The notes beneath the pieces were generated by a model that was not told where the DNA came from, did no database searches, and saw only the letters and a list, made by a program, of their open reading frames with translations. Of a stretch of DNA of 64,000 bases, positions 21,651 through 31,624 are shown piece after piece. The position numbers were made by a program, and so were the translations under genes. The stretch is from Heterobilharzia americana (taxonomy: Eukaryota; Platyhelminthes; Trematoda; Strigeidida; Schistosomatidae): positions 115,872,701 through 115,936,700 of the forward strand of contig OX104134.1 in NCBI GenBank assembly GCA_944470555.2, written 5' to 3'. The first letter of the stretch is position 1; every line of letters starts with the position of its first letter.

Positions 21651-22650
21651 AAGAAAAAGGACTCTGTCGACCGTGCGGTATTGTGGCATAGGTATGCTAA
21701 TGGACATGACCTTGGGTACATCTGGGTTAACAGGAGTCGATCTACCCCCTGGAAGTCATCTGGTTGACTTGGAGTATGCAGACGATGTTGTCCCTACTTC
21801 AAGGTGAAGAGGCTGACAAATTGCATACAGGGTCTCCGCGACGCGTTGAGCAGAAATTTGAGTATGTTTGACTGGCATGTGTTTCGCATCTGTTAACTGT
21901 AAGACGATGCTCCAGGACTGGTTTGTTGCAACTTCTACCAGTTTAATGATATAGTGAAGTGGTGGAAGGCCCGTTTGGGCATCACCTGTGGCGCCGACTG
22001 GCGAAATATCTGACTATTTATCAAAGGGCGAGTATACTACGCTACAGTTTGTTCTGTCCTCTTATACGGCTTGTTAAAAGTAGAAGATATGAAGCGATTC
22101 CAGGGTTTTGATCACAGATGTCCCCGTAACGTTGCTCACGTTTGATGGAGTCATCGTATTAGCAATGTTGAGGTCAGGCGAAGGATACTACGCAAGTCGA
22201 TTGATGAGGTTTGGAGCCATAGTCGACTGAGATGGCTTGGACATGTACTGCGCATGCCGAGCCATCGCCTACCTCGACATATCGTGCTAGGAGTTGTATT
22301 AGGATGGAAAAGGGTTCAGGGTAACCAGACCGAGACGTGACATTAATCGATGAAATCTCTGACTGTTGGTCTGAGATGTATGTGGATATTCAAACTGTTC
22401 ATCTGAGGTCCCCGAGAGGAGAGGAATCTTGGTGATATGGCTGAAAATCGGTCGCAGTGGCGCAAATGCATTGACTCTTTGGTGTCTTCTAAGACTTGGA
22501 TATTTGCATTAACCATTATTTTCAGATTGTTTATTCTCACACTAATTTACCTACTTTGATCTCACTGCTTTTTCCTCTTCCTGTTCATTGTGTACTACTG
22601 TGACGTGTGGTAAATTGAGCCGATGCACCTGTGTAAGGAAAATGATGTCG
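21650..22650 (+). mobile_element. RTE retrotransposon, deleted RT region and 3' end
   Basis: After a short piece encoding the ACTCTGTCGACCG...GTATTGTGG palm region, the copy jumps at 21689 to the GMLMDMTLG...LEYADDVV segment, omitting the GVRQGCPLSP box. This marks an internal deletion. From 21689 to 21960 it matches 5425-5700 almost base for base; from 21980 it matches the 15180-15300 copy instead. The 3' untranslated region follows to about 22650. No functional frame. It lies inside the mL63 intron. Confidence 0.7.
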
Positions 22651-22889
22651 GTTTTGTGTGTCATTTCTTTATTTCAGTGCATTCTCACCTAATGCGCTGA
22701 TATGTGTTACAACTTGGGTCTCTACGCAGTAATTTCAGGTTGTATGTTGATTTTGTCTGTCTGACATATCTTATGTACTAGGCTATGAGGCACAGTTAAT
22801 TAGATGTGGTTTATGATACTATCTGGTCGCCTAAAACCGGGAATTATTGGATACAGTGGTTATAATATGTTTCAGGATCCTTTGACCTT

Positions 22890-23080
22890 TGATGCGAACC
22901 TAACTCTCTCAGCAACCAAGTGCACTTATATGCACCAGGCAATGAGTCACACCTACTGTTTGAGGGCTAATAATACTGAGTGACTGTCCAAATATCGGTA
23001 GGTGGAGCGGAATTGTAACCCGAGACTCACTGGCCAAAAGTGAACTTTTAGACCTGTGAGCCATAGTTCAATACGATGTG
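22890..23080 (+). repeat. SINE-like dispersed repeat, copy 1
   Basis: One of four plus-strand copies in the window (others at 27585, 30512 and 62165). Shared landmarks are the GTGCAC...TGCA start, gcaatgagtcacacc, a tactgagtgactg segment, aggtggagcgg and the closing gagccatag. About 180 bases long, non-coding. Confidence 0.55.
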
Positions 23081-23354
23081 GACATATAGCTTTTTAATAT
23101 TAGCCACTTAGTTGTCAGTTAGTCAGTCATGAGCTTGTAGCCCACCCAACCCACTAGGGTTTGAGCAGGGAAATAAATTAACTCTGATATAATAAACGAG
23201 GCTTATAGTATAGTTCTCTCAGTTGCATTTCACCACTCAAAACTGATTATTCGCAGTTGGCTAGTGATATATTATTTTGAATCTCATGGTTTTCGAAACG
23301 CAATTCTGTTTAAAATAAAAATTTGGAACAAGAGTATGAGATCAAAGAGATTAC

Positions 23355-23570
23355 CTTCTCCTCGGCTAAGGTAGCAGCTTCGACTTCTTCGTTGAAATAG
23401 GGTTTTTGAAGGTATTTATGGTTTTGATGTGACATTAAAAGTCCATCCAAAAAAGCCTCTTTACGAGCATTAGTCAGACGTGGAATTTTCCGCTGTTTAC
23501 CAGCCCAAAGACTCCCAGGAACACTTTTCCACGGTATATAACGTCCATATCGAACATTAGTTAACAGCAT
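23355..23570 (-). CDS. MRPL57: Mitochondrial ribosomal protein mL63, exon 1 (N-terminal)
   Basis: First coding exon, 72 residues from ATG at 23568-23570 to a phase-0 donor (GAG AAG|GTAATC) at 23355. Residues 17-45 hold the family core: a PG-x2-W-x-GK-x-R segment (SVPGSLWAGKQRKIP, 16-30) then an arginine-containing helix. Residues 49-62 read QNHKYLQKPYFNEE, matching the NH-x2-L-x2-PY...E motif of animal mL63. mL63 is a small component of the mitochondrial large ribosomal subunit, acting in the matrix. The exon is free of stops and framed by good splice signals, unlike the transposon frames around it. The homology was recognised from memory of the family pattern, so a profile search should confirm it. 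Confidence 0.75.
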
Positions 23571-23592
23571 TTAGACTGAAAAGGATAATATA
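23571..23592 (-). promoter_or_regulatory. Splice acceptor 5 bases upstream of the mL63 ATG
   Basis: On the minus strand, attatccttttcag precedes tctaa and then the ATG. The AG is at 23576-23577 with a pyrimidine run before it. This is a good 3' splice site. Because the leader left after splicing would be only 5 bases, it may accept the spliced leader in trans, a common process in schistosomes; a cis intron in the 5' UTR is the alternative. Confidence 0.5.
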
Positions 23593-23731
23593 CATATGTT
23601 CTTTGTTATTTATTCAGAAAGGGGAAAAAATTCTCGAAGTTTAAAATACCCCAACCAATAAACGCTACCTTGGTGTGGCGATCTGGCATGCTTACTGCAA
23701 TGACCATATGAACTAGGCTCGCTGGATCGAT

Positions 23732-23928
23732 AGTTCTATTTGATCGTAACATACCAGAAAGGTTCGTTCAACGGCGGTAAAGCCAAAAGTAATCCCCATA
23801 GTGCAAATAATTTACGCGAAATCATACTGGTGATTGAACGGAGTATGAAGAAAGTAGTGTGTCCCAGAGATAATCAGAACTTCATTTTAATGCTGCCTTC
23901 CCTTATTGGAAAGCCGAGGTTACAACAG
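23732..23928 (+). other. Candidate exon divergent from mL63 (unrecognised)
   Basis: A plus-strand frame open from just after a stop at 23731-23733, ending at a donor-like acaacag|gtcagt at 23928/23929. It encodes about 65 residues (including NNLREIILVIERSMKKVV) with mixed composition and no transposon signature. It lies head-to-head with mL63 about 150 bases away. I recognise no family, and the frame could be fortuitous. The start codon at 23740 would be TTG, so it is at best an internal or partial exon. Confidence 0.2.
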
Positions 23929-24089
23929 GTCAGTTCATGAATTAAAACACTCCCGGGTATTTGATAACTAGTGTTTGTAGACTTCCTAGTGTAAGTATGA
24001 TACTAACTCAGAGAAAGCGCTTTTCAAACTGGATATCAACTGATAATATATCGTACACCCTCCATCTGAGTGGATGCGTAAGAACAAAA

Positions 24090-24480
24090 AGACTGTGACA
24101 CTAGGTAGCGTCTACGTTTATCCTCCACCTAGGTGCCCTAATGGCTGTAGGTCGGAGAGCATAAATGATGAGTTTCACCAAAAAACATATCTATTTCGCT
24201 GAATAAAGCGATGCGCTAAGATTGTCTTAGCAGCAAGCGACTTCAATATACAACCTGGAAAGCTGAGATAATTGGAAAGGCATTTTACAGTATTCAATGC
24301 TGACTAACCGACAAGTGTGGTTATTCTCTACAATTTATTTTTGACAGTCATTTGTTCCTAGCCAGCACTCACTTTAAACATACAGAAACACGCTCTCAGT
24401 TGATACTCATCGTGACCAAGTCAATGACGTACACATTGAATCTCGAGAAGTCATCCTTCACGCTGCACTAGTACAGCACT
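24090..24480 (+). mobile_element. RTE endonuclease fragment
   Basis: The plus strand encodes decayed endonuclease pieces: ESINDEFHQKTYLFR, then VLAASDFNIQPGKL, equivalent to the DEFYRKL...AGDFNAQVGKL stretch of the better-preserved copy at 62600-62710. The catalytic GDFN is changed to SDFN. Frames are broken. Confidence 0.6.
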
Positions 24481-24539
24481 GAAACTATTTTTGCAGTATG
24501 TTTTCAAACCCCAAGAGCGAAGTCAAATCAGTATTAAAA

Positions 24540-26140
24540 TAGGACTTAATACTAAGCAGTAATGGTCCAAGTAACCACACCTCATCAAAACACAAAGTAA
24601 CAAGAAGAAAGAGAATTAAATAATAAAGTAATCAAAAGTCATAAACATAAAAGAGACCTTGAAGCAAGTAATAAAATAGGATATGACGATTAAGAGGAAG
24701 ATAATGCGTGGATGCAACTGTCATTAGGATTTATTATGAGCCATATCACCTAGTGTCCAACCATCGAATTCCGATGCTACATAGACCTCAATCAGGAAGT
24801 CGATATTACCTTACACGCCTCACACCAACAGTGAAAGACATCATGCAATGATGACATGTTTTAATCTGGTCACTTCTATCCTTTTCCAACTCTAAACTTA
24901 ATTCAGTTGACATTGTGTGACAAGGTAGACTGTAACTAGGCATGCGTAACACATGTCAATCCATCCATCCAAATCAACATAGGGCCAGGGATTACTGCGT
25001 AATGATCCGAGTTGCTACAGCTTATATCGGTACATCAAGTAAAAAGGCAGTGAAGTGGAAGATGAAGAAAAGAAAATTCAGTCAAAAGAAGTATAAAGTA
25101 CTGAAAGCGAGAAAGGAAGAATGAGAAAATGGTGAGATTCGGTATAGCGTCAAGATGAGGATAATGTGTGTATACATTTGCGCCACTGACATCGGTTCTC
25201 AGCTCTATCACATAGAGTCTCCAACTACTGGTTTCTCTTGTTCCGTGGACCCCAACCGGCGAGTCTGCATCGCCCCACAGGACTCAAACCAACAGTCAAA
25301 GACTTCATACATTGATGTCATTTTTTGGTATGGCCGCCTCGAACCTTTTTCCAGTCTGGACCTACATCGGTTGCTTCGAGGGAACAAGTGTCCCATAAGC
25401 ATAGCTCGTTGGGTCACTGTGATATGCAAACGCGACCCCACATCAAGATAGAAGCTATCGACCGGGCGCAACACATGTCCCAGCCATCTGACTCAATCAA
25501 GGTTCACAACCTCATCAAATGACTTTCCTCTTCTGCCCGAAACTCTACCCTTGCTTTCTACGTTACCCACGTGGTATAACCACAACACGGCTTATGATAA
25601 AAAGGCAACGGCGGTCGAACACCTCAATTCGCCTCGTATATTCTACCCTTAATGGCCATGTTTCACAACCATACAGTAGAACAGAGAGAACTGCAACGCA
25701 GTACCCTCAACCGTTATTAAACAATCCGATATCACAGCAGCGCTGTAGGTGGTGTAAATTGGCGAAAGCCAAGAGAACCGTTGTATCCGTGCAGAGGCTT
25801 CACCTGTCACAATCCCACCAGGGTTGATCCCACTTCTTAAGTGAAGTGGTCAGTGTGATTAACCGTTTCACTCCCTACTGTTAGACAGGGCACCAATGAA
25901 GACCAGTCCAAGAGCGACGATTTTCATTTCAGTGACTATAAACTCATTCCTAATATTCTCACGTTGCCACTGAAGGTGTCCAGTAGAGTGCAGCTTGTCA
26001 GTGTCTTCACCAAGCATGACCCTCAGCGTACTGTACCCCTACTAAAGTTTACCGTGACTATATCAATTCCTGTGGTCAGGTGAGGTGAGGAAGACCTCCA
26101 TAAACACGTCTATGATAAAGCTGAATAAGAATAAAGAAGG
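24540..26140 (-). mobile_element. RTE 3' halves, two nested copies
   Basis: Two RTE 3' ends lie in tandem on the minus strand: the segment 24690-24960 repeats landmarks of 25140-25500, and both end in the trailer also seen at 870-1170 and 9105-9320. The right-hand copy continues through the connection region (25500-25870, aligning with 9550-9960) and the region before the YADD box (25870-26140). No intact frame. Confidence 0.6.
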
Positions 26141-26512
26141 TACGATTCTCGATTGACTTTAAATATGAGTTTGTTCGGGCATGTGTGTCCGTATTTTCGT
26201 GGACCCAAAGAAAACACAAGAGTAAAGCCTTTTTCACTCTGCTAGAAAGTGAGGATGTGACTCAAACCAGTACAAATTGTATGTAATACGTCATGAGCAC
26301 CAATTATTATATGAAAACTTATGACAATGGAGTCGAACACTCAACTGCCCTCACTAGATATCTTAGTAGAACCAATGCTGGAAAATCGGAAACTCAAGTG
26401 TATGGGAGGTAAGTTCTTACCGACCAAATCCTAAACTACATTAGCAAAAACCAAACGGGACACAAGATTAGTTGCGTACAGAATCTATTTAAAAGAGAAG
26501 GAACAATTTGCA

Positions 26513-26809
26513 GTGCAACTTCACGGAAAAAAAGAAGAAAATTACCTGATATATATCCTAAGGAGGAACGGTTACTCACGAAACTTCATCGCATGCCTAT
26601 CCCGTTCATTATCAACTATAAAGTCATCCATCGAAATCAGCAAACGGATCATCCTACCGTACATGAAGGACATATTAGATATCACGACAAGATTACTGAG
26701 ACCGCTTGGCATTGTTATGACCCACAAACCAGAAGTTCCCTTTAAACCATACTATGCGGGTCAAAAGGTGCAACAGCGAGAGGAGACATACCAAGTATTA
26801 CTTAAATAG
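26513..26809 (+). pseudogene. PLE RT C-terminus to nuclease linker
   Basis: A 98-residue frame (ATG start is incidental). Residues 16-30 hold the NGYSRNFI thumb motif and residues 46-68 the ILPYMK...LLRPLGIV motif that precedes the nuclease in Penelope-like elements. It ends at a stop where the GIY-YIG domain should begin; the nuclease core just downstream is visible only in shifted frames. Confidence 0.75.
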
Positions 26810-26885
26810 TCAACTGCAAAAACTGCGACCAGTACTAACATTAGACAGTCGTCGCCCTCTTCGCCTTCGTTTACATGTACACTAG

Positions 26886-27224
26886 TTGCCTACTAAACAA
26901 CACATTTTGTTGCTCATCTCAATACATGCGGATAGCTACAGACATGAATTCAACCTTGACAACCTAGAAATTTCGGATAGAGGGAACAAAGAATATCAGA
27001 GAATTCCTACAAGCTTGGCATTTAGGTCAATCAGCAATCAGGAGATGCATAGACGTAAGCCTAATCTATCAATCAATCGGAAAAATATAAACAACTTCAA
27101 GGTCAGAGGTCAGGCAGGGAAGCAGCCAACAGGAAAATATATGGGACCAGTGACGCAACAACTACAGGAGACAACCAATCACAAACTACCTCATCAAGGC
27201 AAGCTACTAGAAAAGAAATACTGA
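26886..27224 (+). pseudogene. PLE GIY-YIG nuclease, C-terminal part
   Basis: A 112-residue frame. Residues 8-30 (LLISIHADSYRHEFNLDNLE) correspond to the SL-x2-H...GH-x-FNLDN-x-E region of PLE GIY-YIG nucleases, which carries a conserved histidine and the catalytic glutamate region. The rest is a basic, glutamine-rich tail. The GIY and YIG strands lie upstream in other frames. Confidence 0.65.
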
Positions 27225-27359
27225 TAGCTTACATCATACTGAAGTTAGTGCTGATGATGTCTGGAAAGAAAAATAAAGCTTCACGATTAAACCACCCTAG
27301 CTCAGAAAACGCAACTCAGTCAAGATCATCCACCAGAGCTGCAAATATTCTCCACTATT

Positions 27360-29140
27360 TCAGAAGGCATTTTTACTGGTTATTTTCGGTAGTTGTTTAG
27401 GCTTTATTACGGGAACGCATGCGAAAGACGATAAACTAACTAGAAAGATTATATTGGAAAACGATGGGTCTTTGATATCCTTTCATGACATGGTTGGAAC
27501 GTTGAGTGAAGCACTTTGAAGAACAGTTACGCTAACATGTGAAAGTACTTTAGTTACTCAGTATTCAGTCTCGGCTTGGGTCGGAAAAAATTTAAAACGG
27601 CTCGGTAACCACGTGCACTTTCGTGCAGTAGGCAATGAACCACACCTGTGTCAAGGTTAATGATATTTTCTGGTCACCGAAACCTCAGTAAGAGAAGCTG
27701 GAATCGTGACTCATGGGTTGGAAGTCGAACGCCTACAGCAATGAGCCATAGCTTCATTTTAACCCAAATAAGTTGTAGGTAAAGATCATCTAACTCTCAA
27801 GGAGTTTAAAATGCTGTTTAAACGCTCCAACGCTGTAGAACCTGACGGTTTACCACCATAAGCTTTTGAGAACAGAGCTAGCAAATTATGCATTACGGTA
27901 ACTGAGGTACTAGCTAGTATATCGAGATGACAATGATCACTTTAGTTTTCACAATACTTTTGATACAGTTCGGAATTCTCAGAAGTAGACTTACTAGACT
28001 AGTCCAGATCGCTAGTCACTCCAGTCGATAAGAAAGAAGTCTCCCTGTGAGAGCCACACGGGCAATTAGTATGACTGACATCGCACCTCAGAGCCTAAAG
28101 ATCCATGGTCCTTTGACGCCTAAATGGAATTTTTAAAAGCTAGTTAGTTTTCAGAGCTTCACAAGAATGCGTCAATCTGATCTTTACCCTTTGACAAGTT
28201 TTGGAGAGTAGACATATCAATCCACGCCTGACACTAACCATATTTCTTGATCTGAAGGCAGCAGTCAACATCGTTAACCAAGAAGTGTCGCATCAGTGTC
28301 TGACAGTGAAGAGAATACCAAGGAACTATATGATGAGAATCACAGCGCTCTAGTCGAACTCAAGCATCCACATCAAGCTATAGGTAGCTGTCATCTGAAG
28401 TAAAGACAACCAGTAGTGTCTGGTGAGGATATCCCCTACACATATTTTTGAGTTTTATATAGATATGTAACGGACATAAACTTAAATACCTTCGACTTCT
28501 CAGGGATTGACTAATTCCCAGAAAGGCACTTGACTGACCTAAAGTACTCAAAAGACAGTCTCGTTAGCCGGAAATGCTTAAAAATGCAGTCTCTTGAACT
28601 GTTTGAGTGGAAATCTGAGTACGCTTGGTGTGCGTTTCGCACTTGTCAGGTGTTGTATACCGCTCCTGGTTTTAGGTTAGAGAGTGAAGCGACGGAATGG
28701 ACTAATCTCACTTAATTTAGAAGTTCCATTAACTTTAATGCACCTGCTGACGACATTTCAGTTTGAGTACAAAAGCCCATATGGCATTTACCTAATTGCG
28801 CCGCCTTTGAGATGAGAAGAGATATTCAACTAACCGTCAAAGGACAAGTATGCTATGCAACAGTTTACTTCATCCTATTGTAGAGCTGAGATATTATAGG
28901 AAACTTAGTAATATGGATCAAAAAGGATCAAAAACAGAACGAATGCTTGCATTTCTCGTCATTTTAGAGATTTTGAAAGTTTCCACTAGACCTCATTTAT
29001 TTTCTCCCTTCTCTGATATGCTTTTGTCTACCTCAAGTTTTCCTTTTCTCCATCTAACTCCTCTTTGTATTCTGTTGTGACTTGTGGTAAGTTGCATTGA
29101 TGCATTTCTGTACAAGGTTTATGCTGGTTTTCCTAACTTT
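27360..29140 (+). mobile_element. RTE retrotransposon, RT part, split by a SINE-like repeat
   Basis: Plus-strand RTE beginning in the linker (ILENDGSLISFHDMVG, about 27440-27490), interrupted by the repeat at 27585-27770, then resuming at 27790 in the EPDGLPP palm segment. Later parts follow in order: the LTFDKFW region, the palm around 28240-28440, frame 28530-28715 (thumb) and the 3' end to about 29140. All frames are interrupted. Confidence 0.7.
27585..27770 (+). repeat. SINE-like dispersed repeat, copy 2, inside an RTE
   Basis: Landmarks as in copy 1: cgtgcactttcgtgcagtag, gcaatgaaccacacc, a ttttctggtcacc segment, gactcatgg and gagccatagcttca. RTE sequence lies on both sides, showing that the repeat moved into an existing RTE copy. 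Confidence 0.65.
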
Positions 29141-29420
29141 CTGTCGGTATTTATTCGACAAGAATACTCCATCATTCCCACTAACCAATATCCAATAGCT
29201 GCTTTACTAGACTGTATAAACCGTTTGGTTTCTTCACCCTCGCTTTTGGATCTTGAGTAACGGTTCAATGTCGCTGGTGGATTTCAATCCCATAGAACCA
29301 TTTGCTTGCCTTCTGTAGTTCTGCCAAACCCGACAGATGGTTGGGTGTTAGAACAAAAGTGTACGATTTGTTTTGCGACTAAGGTTCAAACGGGTTTCCC
29401 AAATTTCGTATCGCCAGATA
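29141..29420. other. Unassigned spacer
   Basis: About 280 bases after the RTE 3' end without recognisable frame or repeat landmark. Confidence 0.3.
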
Positions 29421-29639
29421 GCTAGCTGTTTGCACTGGTTGTAAAAGAAAGGGAAAATATTAGTAGGGGTGAAAATAGAAACGGTGGCGGTATGAGCAGT
29501 GTTATATTAACTGGAGAGGTAAGGTACCTAATAGGGAAGTAGACGAGTAAATCAAATCCACGATAATCATGGCAATGTAAGAGAACCGGCATGAAGACAA
29601 CAGAGCGTTGGATCAACACGTCAGTTGGCTGCCTCAGCT

Positions 29640-30240
29640 TAATCCAAATCTCAGCTAGGTGACCACAAGCCATATACTACTTCGTAGCTGTTCAAACTTT
29701 TCTTCAAGCTATCGACAGATGAAGCGACGATCACCTCAGCAGGTAATGCATTCTACTGACAGCACACTTGAATAGAGAAGTGCAAACGCACAAGGGTTTT
29801 CGCCATCTGATGGTCAATTTTTTTTGTTCCGACAAGAATAGCTATACTGACCGTTAGGTAATATCCGCTGTTTGAGTGACTTGGATTACTCAGTATCTTT
29901 CCAGCCGTTATCAAGTCACCACGTAACCTACGGTAACTGGTAAAGATCTATGACCTCTAGCCTATCTTCGTGTGGTTTTAGCCGCATCCCTACAACACCC
30001 TCTGACTCGCCTCTGGATATTCTCCAAGAGGTTTTGGCCTCCTCTCAGGTGGTAGTGTAAAGTCGTTACTAACCTCTAATTTAGGTCGTATGTAGTTCTT
30101 CTAAAGTTTCGGAAAGTGCTCTGAGTGAGGACACCTGTGTTCTACGCACGAATTTCCCAAACAGGTACGATACACAAACCATAATATTTTCGACAACTAA
30201 TGCATAAAAAGCCAGTATTCCGAAATACCTTTGGATTCGG
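29640..30240 (-). mobile_element. CR1-type element, C-terminal RT remnant
   Basis: The minus strand carries RLRGDLITAGKILSN followed by a segment ending NALPAEVIVASSVDSLKKSL. This is the usual C-terminus of CR1-type ORF2: RRGDLI, then WN-x-LP-x-VV-x-A...FK-x-L. Stops and frameshifts are present. Upstream RT motifs are not visible, so it is a short 3' fragment. Confidence 0.55.
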
Positions 30241-30511
30241 ACTGCAATTCCAACAGATAGAGTGAGAACAACTGAAAAAGTGATTAGCCTATGTCAGAGA
30301 ACATAGGATCATCAAGAAATTAGCCAGTATCAGCAATGAAATCGAAAGACTGAAGTGCAGAATGATGAATATAGTAAACCAAAGAGATTATGAACTTCTG
30401 ATTGAAGCATCCAATAAAAAGAAAGCAGCTGCTTTGAACAAATCCAAAAAGACTAAAATTAAAAAGTTCAACAAAGCAATGGAAGATAAACACTCCACAG
30501 AGAAACAAAAC

Positions 30512-30690
30512 GCGACCAGCTACCTTGTTCACTCCGTGCAGTAGGTCAAGAGCCACGCCTATTGTGTGGGGGCTAGTGATACTACCTGACTGCTCAAACC
30601 ACGATAGGTGGAGTGCTGTTCGAACCCATAACTCAATAGCTAGCCATCTCCCTAAAGTACTGAGCCACAGCTCCATAGTCCACAAAGAAG
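30512..30690 (+). repeat. SINE-like dispersed repeat, copy 3, inside a PLE
   Basis: Landmarks as in copies 1 and 2 (actccgtgcagtagg, gagccacgcc, tgatactacctgactgc, ggtggagtgctg, gagccacagctcc). It keeps gttcgaaccc at about 30618-30627, which fits a Pol III B box. PLE coding sequence lies before and after it. Confidence 0.65.
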
Positions 30691-31550
30691 AATGAAGCAA
30701 CAAATGAAACACCACCAACTGCCAATGGAAAACAAAGTGGGAGATCAACCTCTCAACTAGAGAATTACAATCGACTTAAGTAAACGTTCTCGAGAAACGA
30801 CTAAACTTCAACGTAGCAGTAGCTCAACTCAAACCTGAAGATGTTATCCCCAGCGTAGAAGTGGCATTAAGCTCGACAGATAGGTAGCTGCACAATAGGA
30901 AGAACTTGACTCGACCAAAAATGTTGCCGCTCAGAAAGTTAAAAGTGGCAATAGTATAGCAATTGTCAAATCTGATAAAGGCAACTTGACAGTAGTTATA
31001 GATAAGGCGGATTACTTAAACAAAGTCAATTAACATATCGAAACAGGATTATGTGAGGAAATTCCAAAAAACCTATAGGCAGTTATAAATAAGATTAAAA
31101 ATCCACAACTGATCTAATACGCCGAATGAAGCTATCTCTGGATGAGTTTTAGTGGTTTAACTTAATGCCTAAAACTAATAACCATAGTTGAATGCATGGT
31201 ACCATTAAATTTCATCAAACAGGTTGTCCTGTTAGGCCAATAGCTAACTTTACAAACACACTAACATACGAATTATCTAAATTTTCAGCTGCAATTCTAT
31301 CCTGTTAGAAATCGCTCAAAATATAGGCTTACCAATTCGTTTGAACTGAAACAGACTAAGTAATATACAATTAGAGGAGGAAGAAAAAATGGTTAGCTTT
31401 AATGTGAGAAACCTCCATATAAAAATACCAATAATTAATATGGGACTTGAGGTATTCAGAAATCAAATCAATTGACCATGAAATCAGCAGTACAATTAAA
31501 GTTTCTATTAAAGATGTTATGTTACGGATATAATTTTGTCCAACTATGGT

Positions 31551-31554
<4 letters not shown>

Positions 31555-31623
<69 letters not shown>
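31555..31623 (+). repeat. (TA)n microsatellite
   Basis: An uninterrupted AT dinucleotide run of 69 bases within the decayed PLE. Its length is likely polymorphic. The long IYIYIY frame across it is an artefact. Confidence 0.95.

Positions 31624-31624
<1 letters not shown>

Larger units (their letters stand above)
16953..23354 (-). other. mL63 intron, 6.4 kb, filled with transposons
   Basis: The interval runs from the exon 1 donor (AAG|GTAATC at 23355/23354) to the exon 2 acceptor (TATAG|GAAG at 16953/16952). Both ends follow the GT-AG rule and both joins are phase 0. Most of the intron consists of RTE fragments in both orientations plus a SINE-like repeat. The only interior parts without a clear element are about 16953-17100, 18600-18955, 20180-20500 and 23080-23354. 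Confidence 0.6.
26300..27345 (+). mobile_element. Penelope-like element, C-terminal RT and GIY-YIG part
   Basis: Plus-strand block beginning with a decayed LPSLDILV segment (about 26355), the counterpart of KLHFLDVL in the 3.3-4.3 kb PLE, followed by the RT thumb (frame 26513-26809: RRNGYSRNFIACL then ILPYMKDILDITTRLLRPLG). It goes on through a broken GIY-YIG core to frame 26886-27224, whose ISIHADSYRHEFNLDNLEIS segment matches the C-terminal part of PLE nucleases. The 3' trailer (27244-27345) recurs at 13723-13802. Frameshifts separate the pieces. Confidence 0.75.

Noticed and set aside
30320..30748. 142-residue minus-strand hydrophobic frame
   Set aside because: It is antisense to the lysine-rich PLE N-terminal frame and crosses the SINE-like repeat, so it is a shadow frame.
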